Below are positions 1-11,311 of a stretch of 60,591 nt of DNA, piece by piece. Source of the DNA: Gammaproteobacteria bacterium (GTDB lineage: Bacteria > Pseudomonadota > Gammaproteobacteria > Pseudomonadales > Azotimanducaceae); the NCBI GenBank assembly GCA_026709365.1, contig JAPOTD010000104.1, forward strand, positions 1 to 60,591. The letters run 5' to 3'. The notes beneath the pieces were generated by a model. That model saw only the letters and a list, made by a program, of their open reading frames with translations, searched no databases and had not been told where the DNA came from. The position numbers were made by a program, and so were the translations under genes. The stretch's first letter is position 1, and each line of letters opens with the position of its first letter.

Positions 1-21
1 GACCCGGACAACGAACGGGTC
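1..21. other. Window-end segment that appears locally inverted inside rnhA
   Basis: Bases 1-6 (GACCCG) and 16-21 (CGGGTC) form an inverted repeat around a 9-base centre. On the minus strand rnhA reads GDPFVVRV here. On the plus strand the same 21 bases read DPDNERV, the sequence expected of RNase HI after KGHSG. This is either an assembly fold-back at a contig end or a real hairpin-mediated inversion. Confidence 0.6.
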
Positions 22-390
22 GCCGCTATGGCCCTTGACCCAACGCCACTGCACGTCATGCGGGGCGACGGCGGCGTCAAGGCGGCGCCAAAGATCCTGG
101 TTCTTGACCGGCTTGCGGTTCGCCGTGCGCCAACCGTTGGCGCGCCAGCCCGCGATCCACGCGGTGATGCCTTGGCGCACGTATTGCGAATCCGTGGTCA
201 GCCGCACTTGGCTGGCCACCTTGAGTTGCTCAAGCCCCACGATGGCCGCCATCAGCTCCATGCGGTTGTTGGTGGTGTCGGGCTCGGCCCCGGACAGTAG
301 CTTCTCCGCATTTTGGTGGCGCAGCAAGGCCGCCCAGCCTCCCGGCCCCGGATTGCCCAAGCAGGAGCCGTCCGTGTAGATCTCAACCAC
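1..390 (-). CDS. rnhA: Ribonuclease HI, 3' end cut by the window edge
   Basis: Ribonuclease HI cleaves the RNA strand of RNA-DNA hybrids. About 130 codons are visible from a GTG start at 388-390, which overlaps the stop of the upstream methyltransferase by 8 bases. The first catalytic Asp is in a YTDGS motif (residue 7), the catalytic Glu is in NNRMEL (about residue 45), and the next Asp is in TTDSQY (about 67). A WVKGHSG motif follows near residue 117. The family then continues with a D/N-E-R-x-D stretch carrying the last catalytic Asp. Here the last codons do not match, because the terminal 21 bases read correctly only on the opposite strand (see findings). The gene is incomplete, and its final bases are doubtful. 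Confidence 0.9.
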   Translation of the reverse strand, partial: MVEIYTDGSCLGNPGPGGWAALLRHQNAEKLLSGAEPDTTNNRMELMAAIVGLEQLKVASQVRLTTDSQYVRQGITAWIAGWRANGWRTANRKPVKNQDLWRRLDAAVAPHDVQWRWVKGHSGDPFVVRV

Positions 391-1159
391 GGCAGTGGCG
401 ACCGCGCGCCCAGGTGCGCGGATAGCTGGCGGCGGCGAGCTTGCGGCCCCGCAATGGCCGGGTCGGCCCCGCGAAGCTTGCACCCTGCGACTGCTTCACC
501 GCCGAGGCCAACAGAACCGCGCCCAAGGGGGGGCGGGCATCGCCGATCCAACCCGCGAGGCGCTTGCCGCCGACCGGAAGGCTCCGGGCGATGTTCACCG
601 GTGCGCCGAAGCCCAAGTACTCCGCAGGCTGGTCAAGCTGCAGGCCGAGCAGCGCCAACCAATCGAAAAGCCGCAGCGGGTTGACGAACCTCACATCCGA
701 AAACACGTCCGCCCGGAAGCGGCCGTAGAGGCGGCGCAGACCCCAGGCGCTGAAGCTGTTGAACGCGCAAATGCCGATGCGGCCCCCGGGAGCGACGACC
801 CGGCCCACCTCGCGCAGCGCCCGGCGCGGATCGCCTGCAAGCTCCAAACTGTGGTGCAAGACGAATCCGTCCACGCTGTTGTTCGGCAAGGGCAGCGCTT
901 CCAGGCGACTGGCGAAAGTGGCCATGCCCAGCTCATCGCGGGCTTTCGATCGACCGTTGGAGAGGTAGAGGCAGCGGCGCGCCATGCAGCGCTTGACGCC
1001 GCGCGCCGACTCTGAGAAGGGGCCGGACCAAACCAGCACATCGCCATGCAGCCGCCGCACCATTTCATCCAAGCGCGGCTGCTCCTCCGCCAGCAGACGC
1101 TCCCCAAACTTGGTGCGGGACCAATCCACGGCCGGCGATTTCACTGCACCGGCCGGCAA
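383..1159 (-). CDS. Class I SAM-dependent methyltransferase-like protein (YafS type)
   Basis: This 258-residue protein begins with a TTG immediately after the ppiD stop codon and overlaps the start of rnhA. The part from about residue 80 to 140 (a [19 protein letters not shown] stretch, then a [12 protein letters not shown] loop) is typical of Methyltransf_11-type enzymes, and a methyltransferase next to rnhA recalls yafS in Escherichia coli. The glycine-rich SAM-binding motif I is not clear near the N-terminus, so SAM binding may be weak or altered. The substrate is unknown. An ATG about 32 codons downstream is another possible start. The family call is reasonable; the function is not known. 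Confidence 0.7.
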   Translation of the reverse strand: MPAGAVKSPAVDWSRTKFGERLLAEEQPRLDEMVRRLHGDVLVWSGPFSESARGVKRCMARRCLYLSNGRSKARDELGMATFASRLEALPLPNNSVDGFVLHHSLELAGDPRRALREVGRVVAPGGRIGICAFNSFSAWGLRRLYGRFRADVFSDVRFVNPLRLFDWLALLGLQLDQPAEYLGFGAPVNIARSLPVGGKRLAGWIGDARPPLGAVLLASAVKQSQGASFAGPTRPLRGRKLAAASYPRTWARGRHCRG

Positions 1160-3064
1160 TCAGTCCGACGGGGCAATGCGCCGCGAGATGTCGGCATCGG
1201 CCAAATAGCCTTGGTAGAGGGCCTCGTAGTCCAGGGTTTCGCTGCGGGTGACGAACAGCTCGCGCAAGCCGTCCAATTCCGAGTCCGCCAAGGCGGAGAC
1301 ATCGCCTTCGACCACTCGGGTGACGGTGACAATGGCCTTGCCCCCGGCGCCCAGGGCGGCTGCGCCAACGCTCTTGCCGCCTGCTTCGGGCCGGCTCAAG
1401 GCGAAGGCGGCCTCGGCCACCTCGGGGGGCGGGCGCGGATCGGTTCGGCCCGCCGCCTCCAGGGTCTGCCATGCCAAGCCGTGCTCATCGGCCACTGCGG
1501 CCACGCCATCACCCGCCCGCACCCTAGCCAATGCGGCATCAAAGGCTTCGGCCAGCCGGGCTTGGGCTGTCCGTTCGACGAGCAGGGCCTCGATTTGCGG
1601 GCGCACCTCGTCCAAGGCCTTGAGTACGGAAGCATGGTGCTCGTCCACTCGGGCGACGACGGCGCGGTTGGCGCCGTACTCAAGGGCGGCGGTGTTGTTC
1701 CCGTCAAGCAGCACATCGGCCGCAAAGAGGGCCTCGCGGATGTCCGCATTGGCAAAGACCGCATCCCCGATGGTGCGGCTGATGCCCTCGACCCGCTGGA
1801 CTTCGAGGCCAAGGGCCTCAGCCACGGCTGTGAGGGAGTCGTTGTTCTCGAAGGCGAGGCTGTCCAGTTCGCGCATCCGCTCAGTGAACAACGCCTCCGC
1901 CGCAGCTCGGCGCAGGCGTTCCTCGAGGATCGCCCGGCGTTCCGAAAACGCCGGAAACTCGACGGCTTCAATGCCGTCCAGCCGGATCAGGTGATAGCCG
2001 AAGGCCGACTTGACGGGCACTGAGAGCTCGCCGACCTCCAAGGCCCACAAAGCCGCTTCAAAATCTGGATCGAATATGCCCTGGCCCACGGCGCCAAGGT
2101 CACCGCCGAGTTGGGCGGAGCCGGGATCCTCGGAGTAGGTTTGCGCCAATTCCGCAAAGGACTCCCCGGCGGCGATGCGCCCGCTGATGTCCTCCAGCAG
2201 CGCAATGGCCTGCGCCTCGGTGCGCTCGTCGCCGAAGCGCAGCAGAATGTGCGAGCTTCGGCGCTGCTCATTGGCTTCCGCTGCCGCCTTGTCCGCCGCG
2301 TGCTCCCGCTCAAGATCGGCCTCGGTGACTTCGATGGCGGGATCGTCCAGCATCTGATCCCAAGCCAACTCGACGTAGGCGGCATCCACGGTCTCCTCGG
2401 TCATCAACTCCGTCCGGTGCTCCTCGTAGTAGGTCTCGACCTGGGCGGCATCCACCGCCACGCCCTCGCCGAAGTGGGTGACGGTGAACGGCAGCCATGC
2501 AAGATCCCGCTTTTGGTCCATCAGGCGCGCGAACGAGCGCGTCTCCCAGTCCGTGGCGAACACCGAATCGGAGATGGCGAGCCGCAGCTGGTCGCTGCTC
2601 ATCTGCTTGGCGAGCGCCGCCATGTAATCGGTCGGGGTGAAGCCCATGGCCGAGAGGCCGCGGCGATAGAGGTCGCTGTTGAACTGCCCATCGATCTGAA
2701 AGCCGGGATCGGCAACCACCGCGGCATTGACTCGGGACGGGGCTGCCGCCAAGTCCAGATCCTCGACAATCTGCTCCAGCAAAGTGCGGGTGACCAGCCG
2801 CTCCAAGGCCCTTGACTGCACTTGCAGCGGATCAAGGTCGGCGGATTCGCTGCCCTCCATCAACAGGAAACGCTTTTCCCGCTCCGTCTCCTGCAGCAGG
2901 GCCCCTTGGGTGATGTCGTCCCCATTGACGCTGGCCACGGCCGGGTCGCCGGGCGCGAAGACGTTGAAGGCGCCAAAACCGAAGAAGGCCAGCGCAAAGA
3001 CCAGCACGGCAACAATGATCTTGAAGCCGGTGCTTTGGGTTTGGTCGCGAAGTCTCTGCAGCAT
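1160..3064 (-). CDS. ppiD: Periplasmic folding chaperone PpiD, peptidyl-prolyl isomerase
   Basis: This 634-residue protein is a SurA/PpiD-type chaperone anchored in the inner membrane. A short positively charged N-terminus is followed by one membrane segment (about residues 14-36), then an extended SurA_N-like region. A parvulin domain begins at RRSSHILLRFGDE (about residue 268) and runs to about 368, including an LGGDLGAVGQG turn. A long alpha-helical C-terminal part follows. PpiD helps newly exported outer-membrane and periplasmic proteins fold. The gene lies 93 bases downstream of hupB on the same strand, as in many gammaproteobacteria. Its TGA is directly followed by the TTG of the methyltransferase gene, so the two are probably transcribed together. 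Confidence 0.93.
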   Translation of the reverse strand: MLQRLRDQTQSTGFKIIVAVLVFALAFFGFGAFNVFAPGDPAVASVNGDDITQGALLQETEREKRFLLMEGSESADLDPLQVQSRALERLVTRTLLEQIVEDLDLAAAPSRVNAAVVADPGFQIDGQFNSDLYRRGLSAMGFTPTDYMAALAKQMSSDQLRLAISDSVFATDWETRSFARLMDQKRDLAWLPFTVTHFGEGVAVDAAQVETYYEEHRTELMTEETVDAAYVELAWDQMLDDPAIEVTEADLEREHAADKAAAEANEQRRSSHILLRFGDERTEAQAIALLEDISGRIAAGESFAELAQTYSEDPGSAQLGGDLGAVGQGIFDPDFEAALWALEVGELSVPVKSAFGYHLIRLDGIEAVEFPAFSERRAILEERLRRAAAEALFTERMRELDSLAFENNDSLTAVAEALGLEVQRVEGISRTIGDAVFANADIREALFAADVLLDGNNTAALEYGANRAVVARVDEHHASVLKALDEVRPQIEALLVERTAQARLAEAFDAALARVRAGDGVAAVADEHGLAWQTLEAAGRTDPRPPPEVAEAAFALSRPEAGGKSVGAAALGAGGKAIVTVTRVVEGDVSALADSELDGLRELFVTRSETLDYEALYQGYLADADISRRIAPSD

Positions 3065-3157
3065 GACGAGCGAAACTATGCGCTAAGCGCACCCCAATGG
3101 GACTTGGAGCAACGGGACTTGGAGTGGCCCCAAGCGAACGCCGGAGGCGCCCCGCGT

Positions 3158-3430
3158 TTAGTTCAGGGCATCTTTGAGCGCCTTGCCGGGCTTGAAGGCG
3201 GCGGCCCGGGAGGCGGCGATGTCGATGTTCTCGCCAGTTTGGGGGTTGCGCCCCTTGCGCGCCGCCCGCTCCCGCACCAGGAATGTGCCGAAACCGACCA
3301 GGGACACCGGTTCAGATTGCTTGAGCGCCCCGGTGATGGAGTCAAGCGCTGCGTCAACCGCACGGCCGGCGTCAGCCTTGGACAGATCCGCTGCGTTGGC
3401 AACCTGATCAATGAGTTCTGATTTATTCAC
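3158..3430 (-). CDS. hupB: DNA-binding protein HU (beta type)
   Basis: HU is a small dimeric nucleoid protein that bends DNA. The product has 90 residues, the usual HU length. It starts [11 protein letters not shown], with the GFGTF motif near the middle and the conserved GRNPQTGE arm before a lysine-rich C-terminus ending [12 protein letters not shown]. The GTG start at 3428-3430 is chosen because the homology begins there and a GGGAG lies 10 bases upstream; the open frame extends further but without HU similarity. A promoter-like sequence lies upstream at 3570-3598. The order lon-hupB-ppiD matches other gammaproteobacteria. Confidence 0.95.
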   Translation of the reverse strand: MNKSELIDQVANAADLSKADAGRAVDAALDSITGALKQSEPVSLVGFGTFLVRERAARKGRNPQTGENIDIAASRAAAFKPGKALKDALN

Positions 3431-3569
3431 TGTGCTTGTGCTCCCATGAGTTGAGTGTGTCAACGAAGCCGAAAAGCCGACACTTGCCAGCACACGGCCA
3501 CATCCATCGCCTGAGCGCCAGCGTGAGCCGCATTGCGCCTCATTCCGGCGAGCCAACAGAAACGCGAAT

Positions 3570-3598
3570 CTTATACCAGCGCCTTGAAGTCCCTGCAA
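3570..3598 (-). promoter_or_regulatory. Sigma-70-type promoter upstream of hupB
   Basis: Read on the minus strand, TTGCAG (3593-3598) is followed by exactly 17 bases and then TATAAG (3570-3575). This lies about 140 bases before the hupB GTG, inside the 274-base gap between lon and hupB. Nothing else was recognised in that gap. Confidence 0.55.
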
Positions 3599-3704
3599 GA
3601 TTTCTCGGCCTTTTTCCTCGGCCCTTTTGACTGACGTCCGCTTTTGCTTGGCCTTCCTTGGCAAACCACCGTTCTCATTTCCCGCCGGCAAGGCGCATCC
3701 AACG

Positions 3705-6113
<2,409 letters not shown>

Positions 6114-6141
6114 GGGGTTCGGCGGGCTTTAAGGCCCTGCC

Positions 6142-7422
<1,281 letters not shown>

Positions 7423-7564
7423 GGTTACCTCGTCTTCTCCACCGCCCGCGACCTGCCGCCCTGAACGCCGTGGCCCTGCCGGGAGGGGCTGGGCCATTGG
7501 CCGTTCGAGCAGAAGCGGCAATGGGTCGGAAGCGTTTCTGAAAGCGTCGTCAAGTGCGTTGCCA

Positions 7565-7593
7565 ACTATGTTTCATGCCAACTGGCTTTGCAA
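7565..7593 (-). promoter_or_regulatory. Possible promoter for clpX beside a repeat hairpin
   Basis: On the minus strand TTGCAA (7588-7593) is followed by a 17-base spacer and CATAGT (7565-7570), about 143 bases before the clpX ATG. The -35-like hexamer begins two bases after the repeat hairpin. The match is moderate (four of six in each hexamer). Confidence 0.35.
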
Positions 7594-7595
7594 GC

Positions 7596-7649
7596 GTCCC
7601 TTGGCCTGCGGCCAAGGGACGTTGGAGTTTCGCTGCGCGAGGCTCCGCG
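7596..7649 (-). repeat. Two-hairpin repeat element, partial copy between clpP and clpX
   Basis: On the minus strand this copy has GCGGAGCCTCGC and GCGAAACTCC, the slightly decayed first hairpin of the family. It is followed by a perfect 11-bp second hairpin with a 3-base loop (GTCCCTTGGCC / GGCCAAGGGAC, 7596-7620). The 5' part of the core is missing; the copy starts 7 bases after the clpP stop. The second hairpin could also attenuate transcription from clpP into clpX. Confidence 0.8.
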
Positions 7650-7655
7650 CTTGGC

Positions 7656-8303
7656 TCATTGCCCAACGGCCTTGGCCAGTTGCCGACGGGGCTGCTGCAC
7701 GAGATCGACCAAGCCATAGGCCTCCGCCTCGCCGGCGTTCATCCAAAAGTCCCGGTCGGAATCAGCGCGAATGCGTTCGATCGGCTGCCCGGTGTGCTCA
7801 GCGAGCAGTCCGTTCAGCCGCTCCCGCATCGCGAGTATCTCGTTGGCCTGTATTTCGATGTCGGCGGCCACCCCGCGCATGCCGCCGACTGCCGGCTGAT
7901 GGAGCATCATCCGTGAATTGGGCAGGGCAAAGCGCTTGCCCGGCTGGCCGGCTGCGAGCAGAAAGGCGCCCATGCTGGCCGCCTGGCCGATGCATAGGGT
8001 GCTGACGTCGCAGCGGACGAACTGCATGGTGTCGTAGATCGCCATCCCGGAGGTCACGGCGCCGCCCGGGGAATTGATGTAGAGGTGGATGTCCTTGTCC
8101 GGGTTCTCAGACTCCAGAAACAGAATCTGGGCGATGACCAGGTTGGCCACCTGGTCCTCGACTGGGCCGACCATGAAGATGATGCGGTCCTTGAGCAGGC
8201 GCGAGTAGATGTCATAGGACCGCTCGCCGCGGGGGGATTGCTCCACCACCATGGGAACCAAGCCGAGGCTGGCGATCTCCGGGACGCTGCCTTGTTGGGT
8301 CAT
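7656..8303 (-). CDS. clpP: ATP-dependent Clp protease proteolytic subunit ClpP
   Basis: ClpP is the serine peptidase that forms a 14-subunit chamber working with ClpX or ClpA. The product has 215 residues, a normal length with a propeptide. The catalytic Ser is in GQAASMGAF (residue 110), the His is in MLHQP (residue 135), and the Asp is in the DSDRDFWM region (about 184). The ATG at 8301-8303 has a strong AGGAGA ribosome-binding site. tig ends 19 bases upstream, so tig-clpP are probably one transcript, and clpX follows after a 233-base gap containing a hairpin. Confidence 0.97.
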   Translation of the reverse strand: MTQQGSVPEIASLGLVPMVVEQSPRGERSYDIYSRLLKDRIIFMVGPVEDQVANLVIAQILFLESENPDKDIHLYINSPGGAVTSGMAIYDTMQFVRCDVSTLCIGQAASMGAFLLAAGQPGKRFALPNSRMMLHQPAVGGMRGVAADIEIQANEILAMRERLNGLLAEHTGQPIERIRADSDRDFWMNAGEAEAYGLVDLVQQPRRQLAKAVGQ

Positions 8304-8322
8304 TGCGTTCTCCTGTTGCGAT

Positions 8323-9732
8323 TCAGGCGGCGGTGCCCGGGGTTCCTACGGTGGTGCCGTCCGCTGCGCCGGCGCCGCCATCCCGCCCGCCAGCGGGAGC
8401 TGCCGGCGACTCCTCCTTCAGCGGCAAGGCTTGGCCGGCCACGATTTCCTGATAGGTGCTTTTTAGCACACTTGCCTTGGCCTGTTCCAAGACGAAGGCG
8501 ACCAACTGCCTCTCGGCCACCCGCTCCTCAATGCGATCCAAGTAGCTCTCGTCCTGGTAGATGGAGCGGGCCACCGCCTCCGGCTCCGCATAGGACGCCG
8601 CGATGCGCTCAACCTCGGCGCGGACGGCTTGGCCATCGAGTTCGAGAGCGTGGGCCTTGCGAATCTGACGGGTCACCAAGCCGACGGCGACCTCCTTCTC
8701 CACCTGGTCCCGGAACAGCTCGTCTGGCAACGACGATGGATCCAAGCGGCGGCGGCCCGAGGGCGCAATCTGGCTCAGCATCGCCTCCTTGCGGGCCTGA
8801 ATCTGCCGGTCCACCAGCGCCGGCGGCAACTGAACGCTGTGCAGGCGATGCAGTTCGTCCATCACCTGCGTGACGACGAGATGCTGAATTCGATCCTCCA
8901 TTTCCCGCTGCATGTTGCCCGTCACTTCCTCCCGGAAAGCAGGCAGGCCACCTTCCTTGACGCCCATGGATTCGAAGAAGGCCTCATCAAGATCAGGCAG
9001 CCGCGGCTCCTCCACGAGCTTCACGGTGGCCTCGAAGCGAACCGTGCGCCCGCGCAGCGCCTCGTTCGGATGGTCGTCCGCGAAGGCGGCGTCAAACGAG
9101 GTCGCCGCACCCGCTTCAAGGCCGGTCAGGGCCTTGTCGAAGTCCTCGCCCAGCTGACCCGCGCCCAACACCAGCTGCGCGTCCTTGCCGCTGCCGCCGT
9201 CGAACGCCTCGCCGTCAAGGCGGCCCTCGAAGTCCACCTGCACCCGGTCGCCCTCGGTGGCCACCCGTTCAACGGCGTGCCAGGTGCGCTGCTGCTCGCG
9301 CAGGCTTTCAAGCATGGAATCCACGTCGGCATCGGTGATCTCAGCCTGGGGCCGCTGCACTTCAACTGCGGCCAGATCAGCGAGCTCGACCTCCGGCAGG
9401 ACTTCAAAGCTGGCGGTGAACTCAAGGTCCGCACCGGGCTCAAGCTGAACCGCCTCCAAGCGGGGAACGCTCACGGGCACGAGCGACTCCTGCGCCACGG
9501 CCTCCTCATAGCTGGCGCGCATGGCCTCGTCCGCGGCATCCGCCCGCACCGCGGACCCAAACCGGCGCCGGACCTCCTTCAAAGGCACCTTGCCGGGCCG
9601 GAAGCCCGGCAGGCGAACGCTGCCCTTCAAGTCGAGCAGCTTGCCGACGACACGATCCTCAAACTCCTGCGAGGGAACGACAATGGTGAGCCGACGTTCC
9701 ACGCCGGAGACAACTTCCAGTGATACTTGCAT
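8323..9732 (-). CDS. tig: Trigger factor, ribosome-associated chaperone
   Basis: Trigger factor binds nascent chains at the ribosome exit tunnel. The 469-residue protein starts [14 protein letters not shown] and carries the ribosome-binding signature GFRPGKVP near residue 45. An FKBP-type isomerase domain follows (about 150-245, including a [10 protein letters not shown] segment), then the helical C-terminal chaperone arms. A short Gly/Ala-rich tail makes it somewhat longer than the usual 430 or so residues. The start is the ATG at 9730-9732, where homology begins; the open frame continues upstream only through the tRNA genes. The order tig-clpP-clpX-lon-hupB is the standard proteobacterial arrangement. 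Confidence 0.96.
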   Translation of the reverse strand: MQVSLEVVSGVERRLTIVVPSQEFEDRVVGKLLDLKGSVRLPGFRPGKVPLKEVRRRFGSAVRADAADEAMRASYEEAVAQESLVPVSVPRLEAVQLEPGADLEFTASFEVLPEVELADLAAVEVQRPQAEITDADVDSMLESLREQQRTWHAVERVATEGDRVQVDFEGRLDGEAFDGGSGKDAQLVLGAGQLGEDFDKALTGLEAGAATSFDAAFADDHPNEALRGRTVRFEATVKLVEEPRLPDLDEAFFESMGVKEGGLPAFREEVTGNMQREMEDRIQHLVVTQVMDELHRLHSVQLPPALVDRQIQARKEAMLSQIAPSGRRRLDPSSLPDELFRDQVEKEVAVGLVTRQIRKAHALELDGQAVRAEVERIAASYAEPEAVARSIYQDESYLDRIEERVAERQLVAFVLEQAKASVLKSTYQEIVAGQALPLKEESPAAPAGGRDGGAGAADGTTVGTPGTAA

Positions 9733-9760
9733 AGAGCTTAAGACGTTCCCGCAAATCGCA

Positions 9761-9837
9761 TGGGGTGGACGATGGGACTTGAACCCACGACCGCCGGGAT
9801 CACAACCCGGAGCTCTACCAACTGAGCTACGCCCACC
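9761..9837 (-). tRNA. tRNA-His(GTG)
   Basis: A 77-base cloverleaf on the minus strand. The anticodon loop TTGTGAT sits on a CCGGG/CCCGG stem. GTGGGCG pairs with CGTCCAC in the acceptor stem, the His-specific extra G lies at position -1 (base 9837), and CCA is encoded. It lies 28 bases upstream of tig. Confidence 0.96.
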
Positions 9838-9921
9838 ATTAACCCGTCCGCAGTTGCCCGTTCGCAGCCGTTCGGCAACCGCCCGGCCACGCCCGCCGGA
9901 TTGCGGCAGGAACTTGACGTG

Positions 9922-9998
9922 TGGCGCGCCCGGAAGGACTCGAACCTTCAACCGCCTGCTTAGAAGGCAGATGCTCTATCCAGTTGAGCTACGAGCGC
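9922..9998 (-). tRNA. tRNA-Arg(TCT)
   Basis: A 77-base cloverleaf on the minus strand. The anticodon loop CTTCTAA reads AGA. GCGCTCG pairs with CGGGCGC (one G-U) in the acceptor stem, and CCA is encoded at 9922-9924. Confidence 0.96.
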
Positions 9999-10016
9999 AA
10001 CGAAGCAAGGCGGCAA

Positions 10017-10093
10017 TGGTCGGGGTAGAGAGATTTGAACTCCCGACATCCTGCTCCCAAAGCAGGCGCGCTACCAGACTGCGCCATACCCCG
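10017..10093 (-). tRNA. tRNA-Pro(TGG)
   Basis: A 77-base cloverleaf on the minus strand. The anticodon loop TTTGGGA sits on a CCTGC/GCAGG stem. CGGGGTA pairs with TACCCCG, and CCA is encoded at 10017-10019. It is the first gene of the Pro-Arg-His cluster; a strong promoter-like sequence lies just upstream. Confidence 0.96.
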
Positions 10094-10122
10094 TGAACTG
10101 CCCGAACCGAAATGGCGGGCGG

Positions 10123-10151
10123 ATGATACTGCCCGGCATGGGGAGCGTCAA
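10123..10151 (-). promoter_or_regulatory. Promoter of the tRNA-Pro-Arg-His cluster
   Basis: On the minus strand TTGACG (10146-10151) is followed by a 17-base spacer and TATCAT (10123-10128), then a GC-rich discriminator (CCGCCCGCC) typical of stringently controlled stable-RNA promoters. The predicted start lies about 20 bases before mature tRNA-Pro. The -35 hexamer overlaps the last bases of the repeat hairpin at 10149-10185. Confidence 0.65.
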
Positions 10152-10225
10152 ACCGCCTCTCGCCCAGGGGGCGAGAGGCGGTTTGATGCACGAAACTCCG
10201 CGCTCATTGCGCAGGTCACGTTCGA
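10149..10225 (-). repeat. Two-hairpin repeat element, partial copy upstream of the tRNA cluster
   Basis: On the minus strand GTGACCTGCGCAATGAGC and GCGGAGTTTCG match the family core, but the second arm of hairpin 1 is lost. The second hairpin is a perfect 16-bp stem (10149-10164 with 10170-10185; 5-base loop). It shares its CCGCCTCTCGCC sequence with the copy at 23226-23252. It also lies 31 bases after the stop of the oxidoreductase operon and could end that transcript. Confidence 0.75.
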
Positions 10226-10255
10226 GTCATGGCCATCGTTCGCCACCGGGTGGCT

Positions 10256-11311
10256 TTAGCGAAAACTCTCGTTCAATCGTTCAAGAGCCGCCTCGCCCGG
10301 GCACAGGTCGGCCTCGGTCAGGGCGTTCAAGGGGGTTTCCACCGTGCCCAGCATGTCGTGGCAATCCGCGGCGTCGGGTTCCACGTAGAGCAGGCCGGTG
10401 GCCACTTCGCCCCGCTCCTGCTTGCGCTGCACGTACTCCAGGGCGCCGATGCGGTCGTGGACGTCAAAATCCTTGGCCACCTTGGACAGCCGCAGGATGG
10501 AACCGTCCGGCATGGGCACGTCCTCGGTGGTGCCCGGGTCGTAGTCGGCGGTGATTTCCGCCTGCGCCGGCAGGAAGTCCGCCTCCACCAACCGTTCGCT
10601 GTGGCCGCGCACGTAGTCGAAGCTCTTGGTGGAGCCGTTGTGGTTGTTGAAGGCCACGCACGGCGAGATCACGTCGAGGAACGCCATGCCCGGATGCGCC
10701 AGCGCCGCCTTGATCAGCGGCACCAGCTGCTTCTTGTCGCCGGAGAAGCTGCGGGCCACGAACCCGGCGCCAATCTGCAGCGCCATGCTCACCAGATCGA
10801 TGGGCTCATAGAGGTTGGGCACCCCCTTCTTGCTGGTCGAGCCGCGGTCGTTGGTGGCGGAGAACTGGCCCTTGGTCAGCCCGTAGGTGCCGTTGTTGTC
10901 AACGATGTAAACCATGTTGATGCGGCGGCGAACGATGTGCGCGAACTGGCCCAAGCCGATGGAGGCGCTGTCGCCGTCGCCGGAGACGCCCACGCAGTAG
11001 AGCGACCGGTTGGCCAGGTTGGCGCCGGTGGCCACCGACGGCATGCGGCCATGCACCGAATTGAAGCCGTGGGACTTGCCCAGGAAGTAGCTCGGCGTCT
11101 TCGAGGAGCAGCCGATGCCGGAGACCTTGGCGAAACGGTGCGGCGGCAGGGAGAGCTCGGCGCAGGCGGCGGCAATGGCGGCGCTGACCGAGTCATGCCC
11201 GCAACCGGCGCAGAGCGTGGAGACGGCGCCCTCGTAGTCGCGGCGGGTGAGGCCGAGGTCGTTGACCGGCAGCTGCGGATGGCGGATGCGCGGCTTGACC
11301 ACGAAGGTCAC
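10256..11311 (-). CDS. 2-oxoacid:ferredoxin oxidoreductase, beta (thiamine diphosphate) subunit
   Basis: This 351-residue subunit carries the thiamine diphosphate and an iron-sulfur site of a 2-oxoacid (probably 2-oxoglutarate) ferredoxin oxidoreductase, which converts a 2-oxoacid plus CoA to acyl-CoA, CO2 and reduced ferredoxin. Cys34 and Cys37 lie in LCAGCGHD, another Cys lies in GIGCSS, and the diphosphate/Mg signature is GVSGDGDSASIG followed by YIVDNNGTYG. The GTG start at 11309-11311 overlaps the stop of the alpha gene (GTGA) and has GGAGGT six bases upstream. It is the last gene of the operon. Assignment to 2-oxoglutarate rather than pyruvate is by family resemblance only. Confidence 0.88.
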   Translation of the reverse strand: MTFVVKPRIRHPQLPVNDLGLTRRDYEGAVSTLCAGCGHDSVSAAIAAACAELSLPPHRFAKVSGIGCSSKTPSYFLGKSHGFNSVHGRMPSVATGANLANRSLYCVGVSGDGDSASIGLGQFAHIVRRRINMVYIVDNNGTYGLTKGQFSATNDRGSTSKKGVPNLYEPIDLVSMALQIGAGFVARSFSGDKKQLVPLIKAALAHPGMAFLDVISPCVAFNNHNGSTKSFDYVRGHSERLVEADFLPAQAEITADYDPGTTEDVPMPDGSILRLSKVAKDFDVHDRIGALEYVQRKQERGEVATGLLYVEPDAADCHDMLGTVETPLNALTEADLCPGEAALERLNESFR

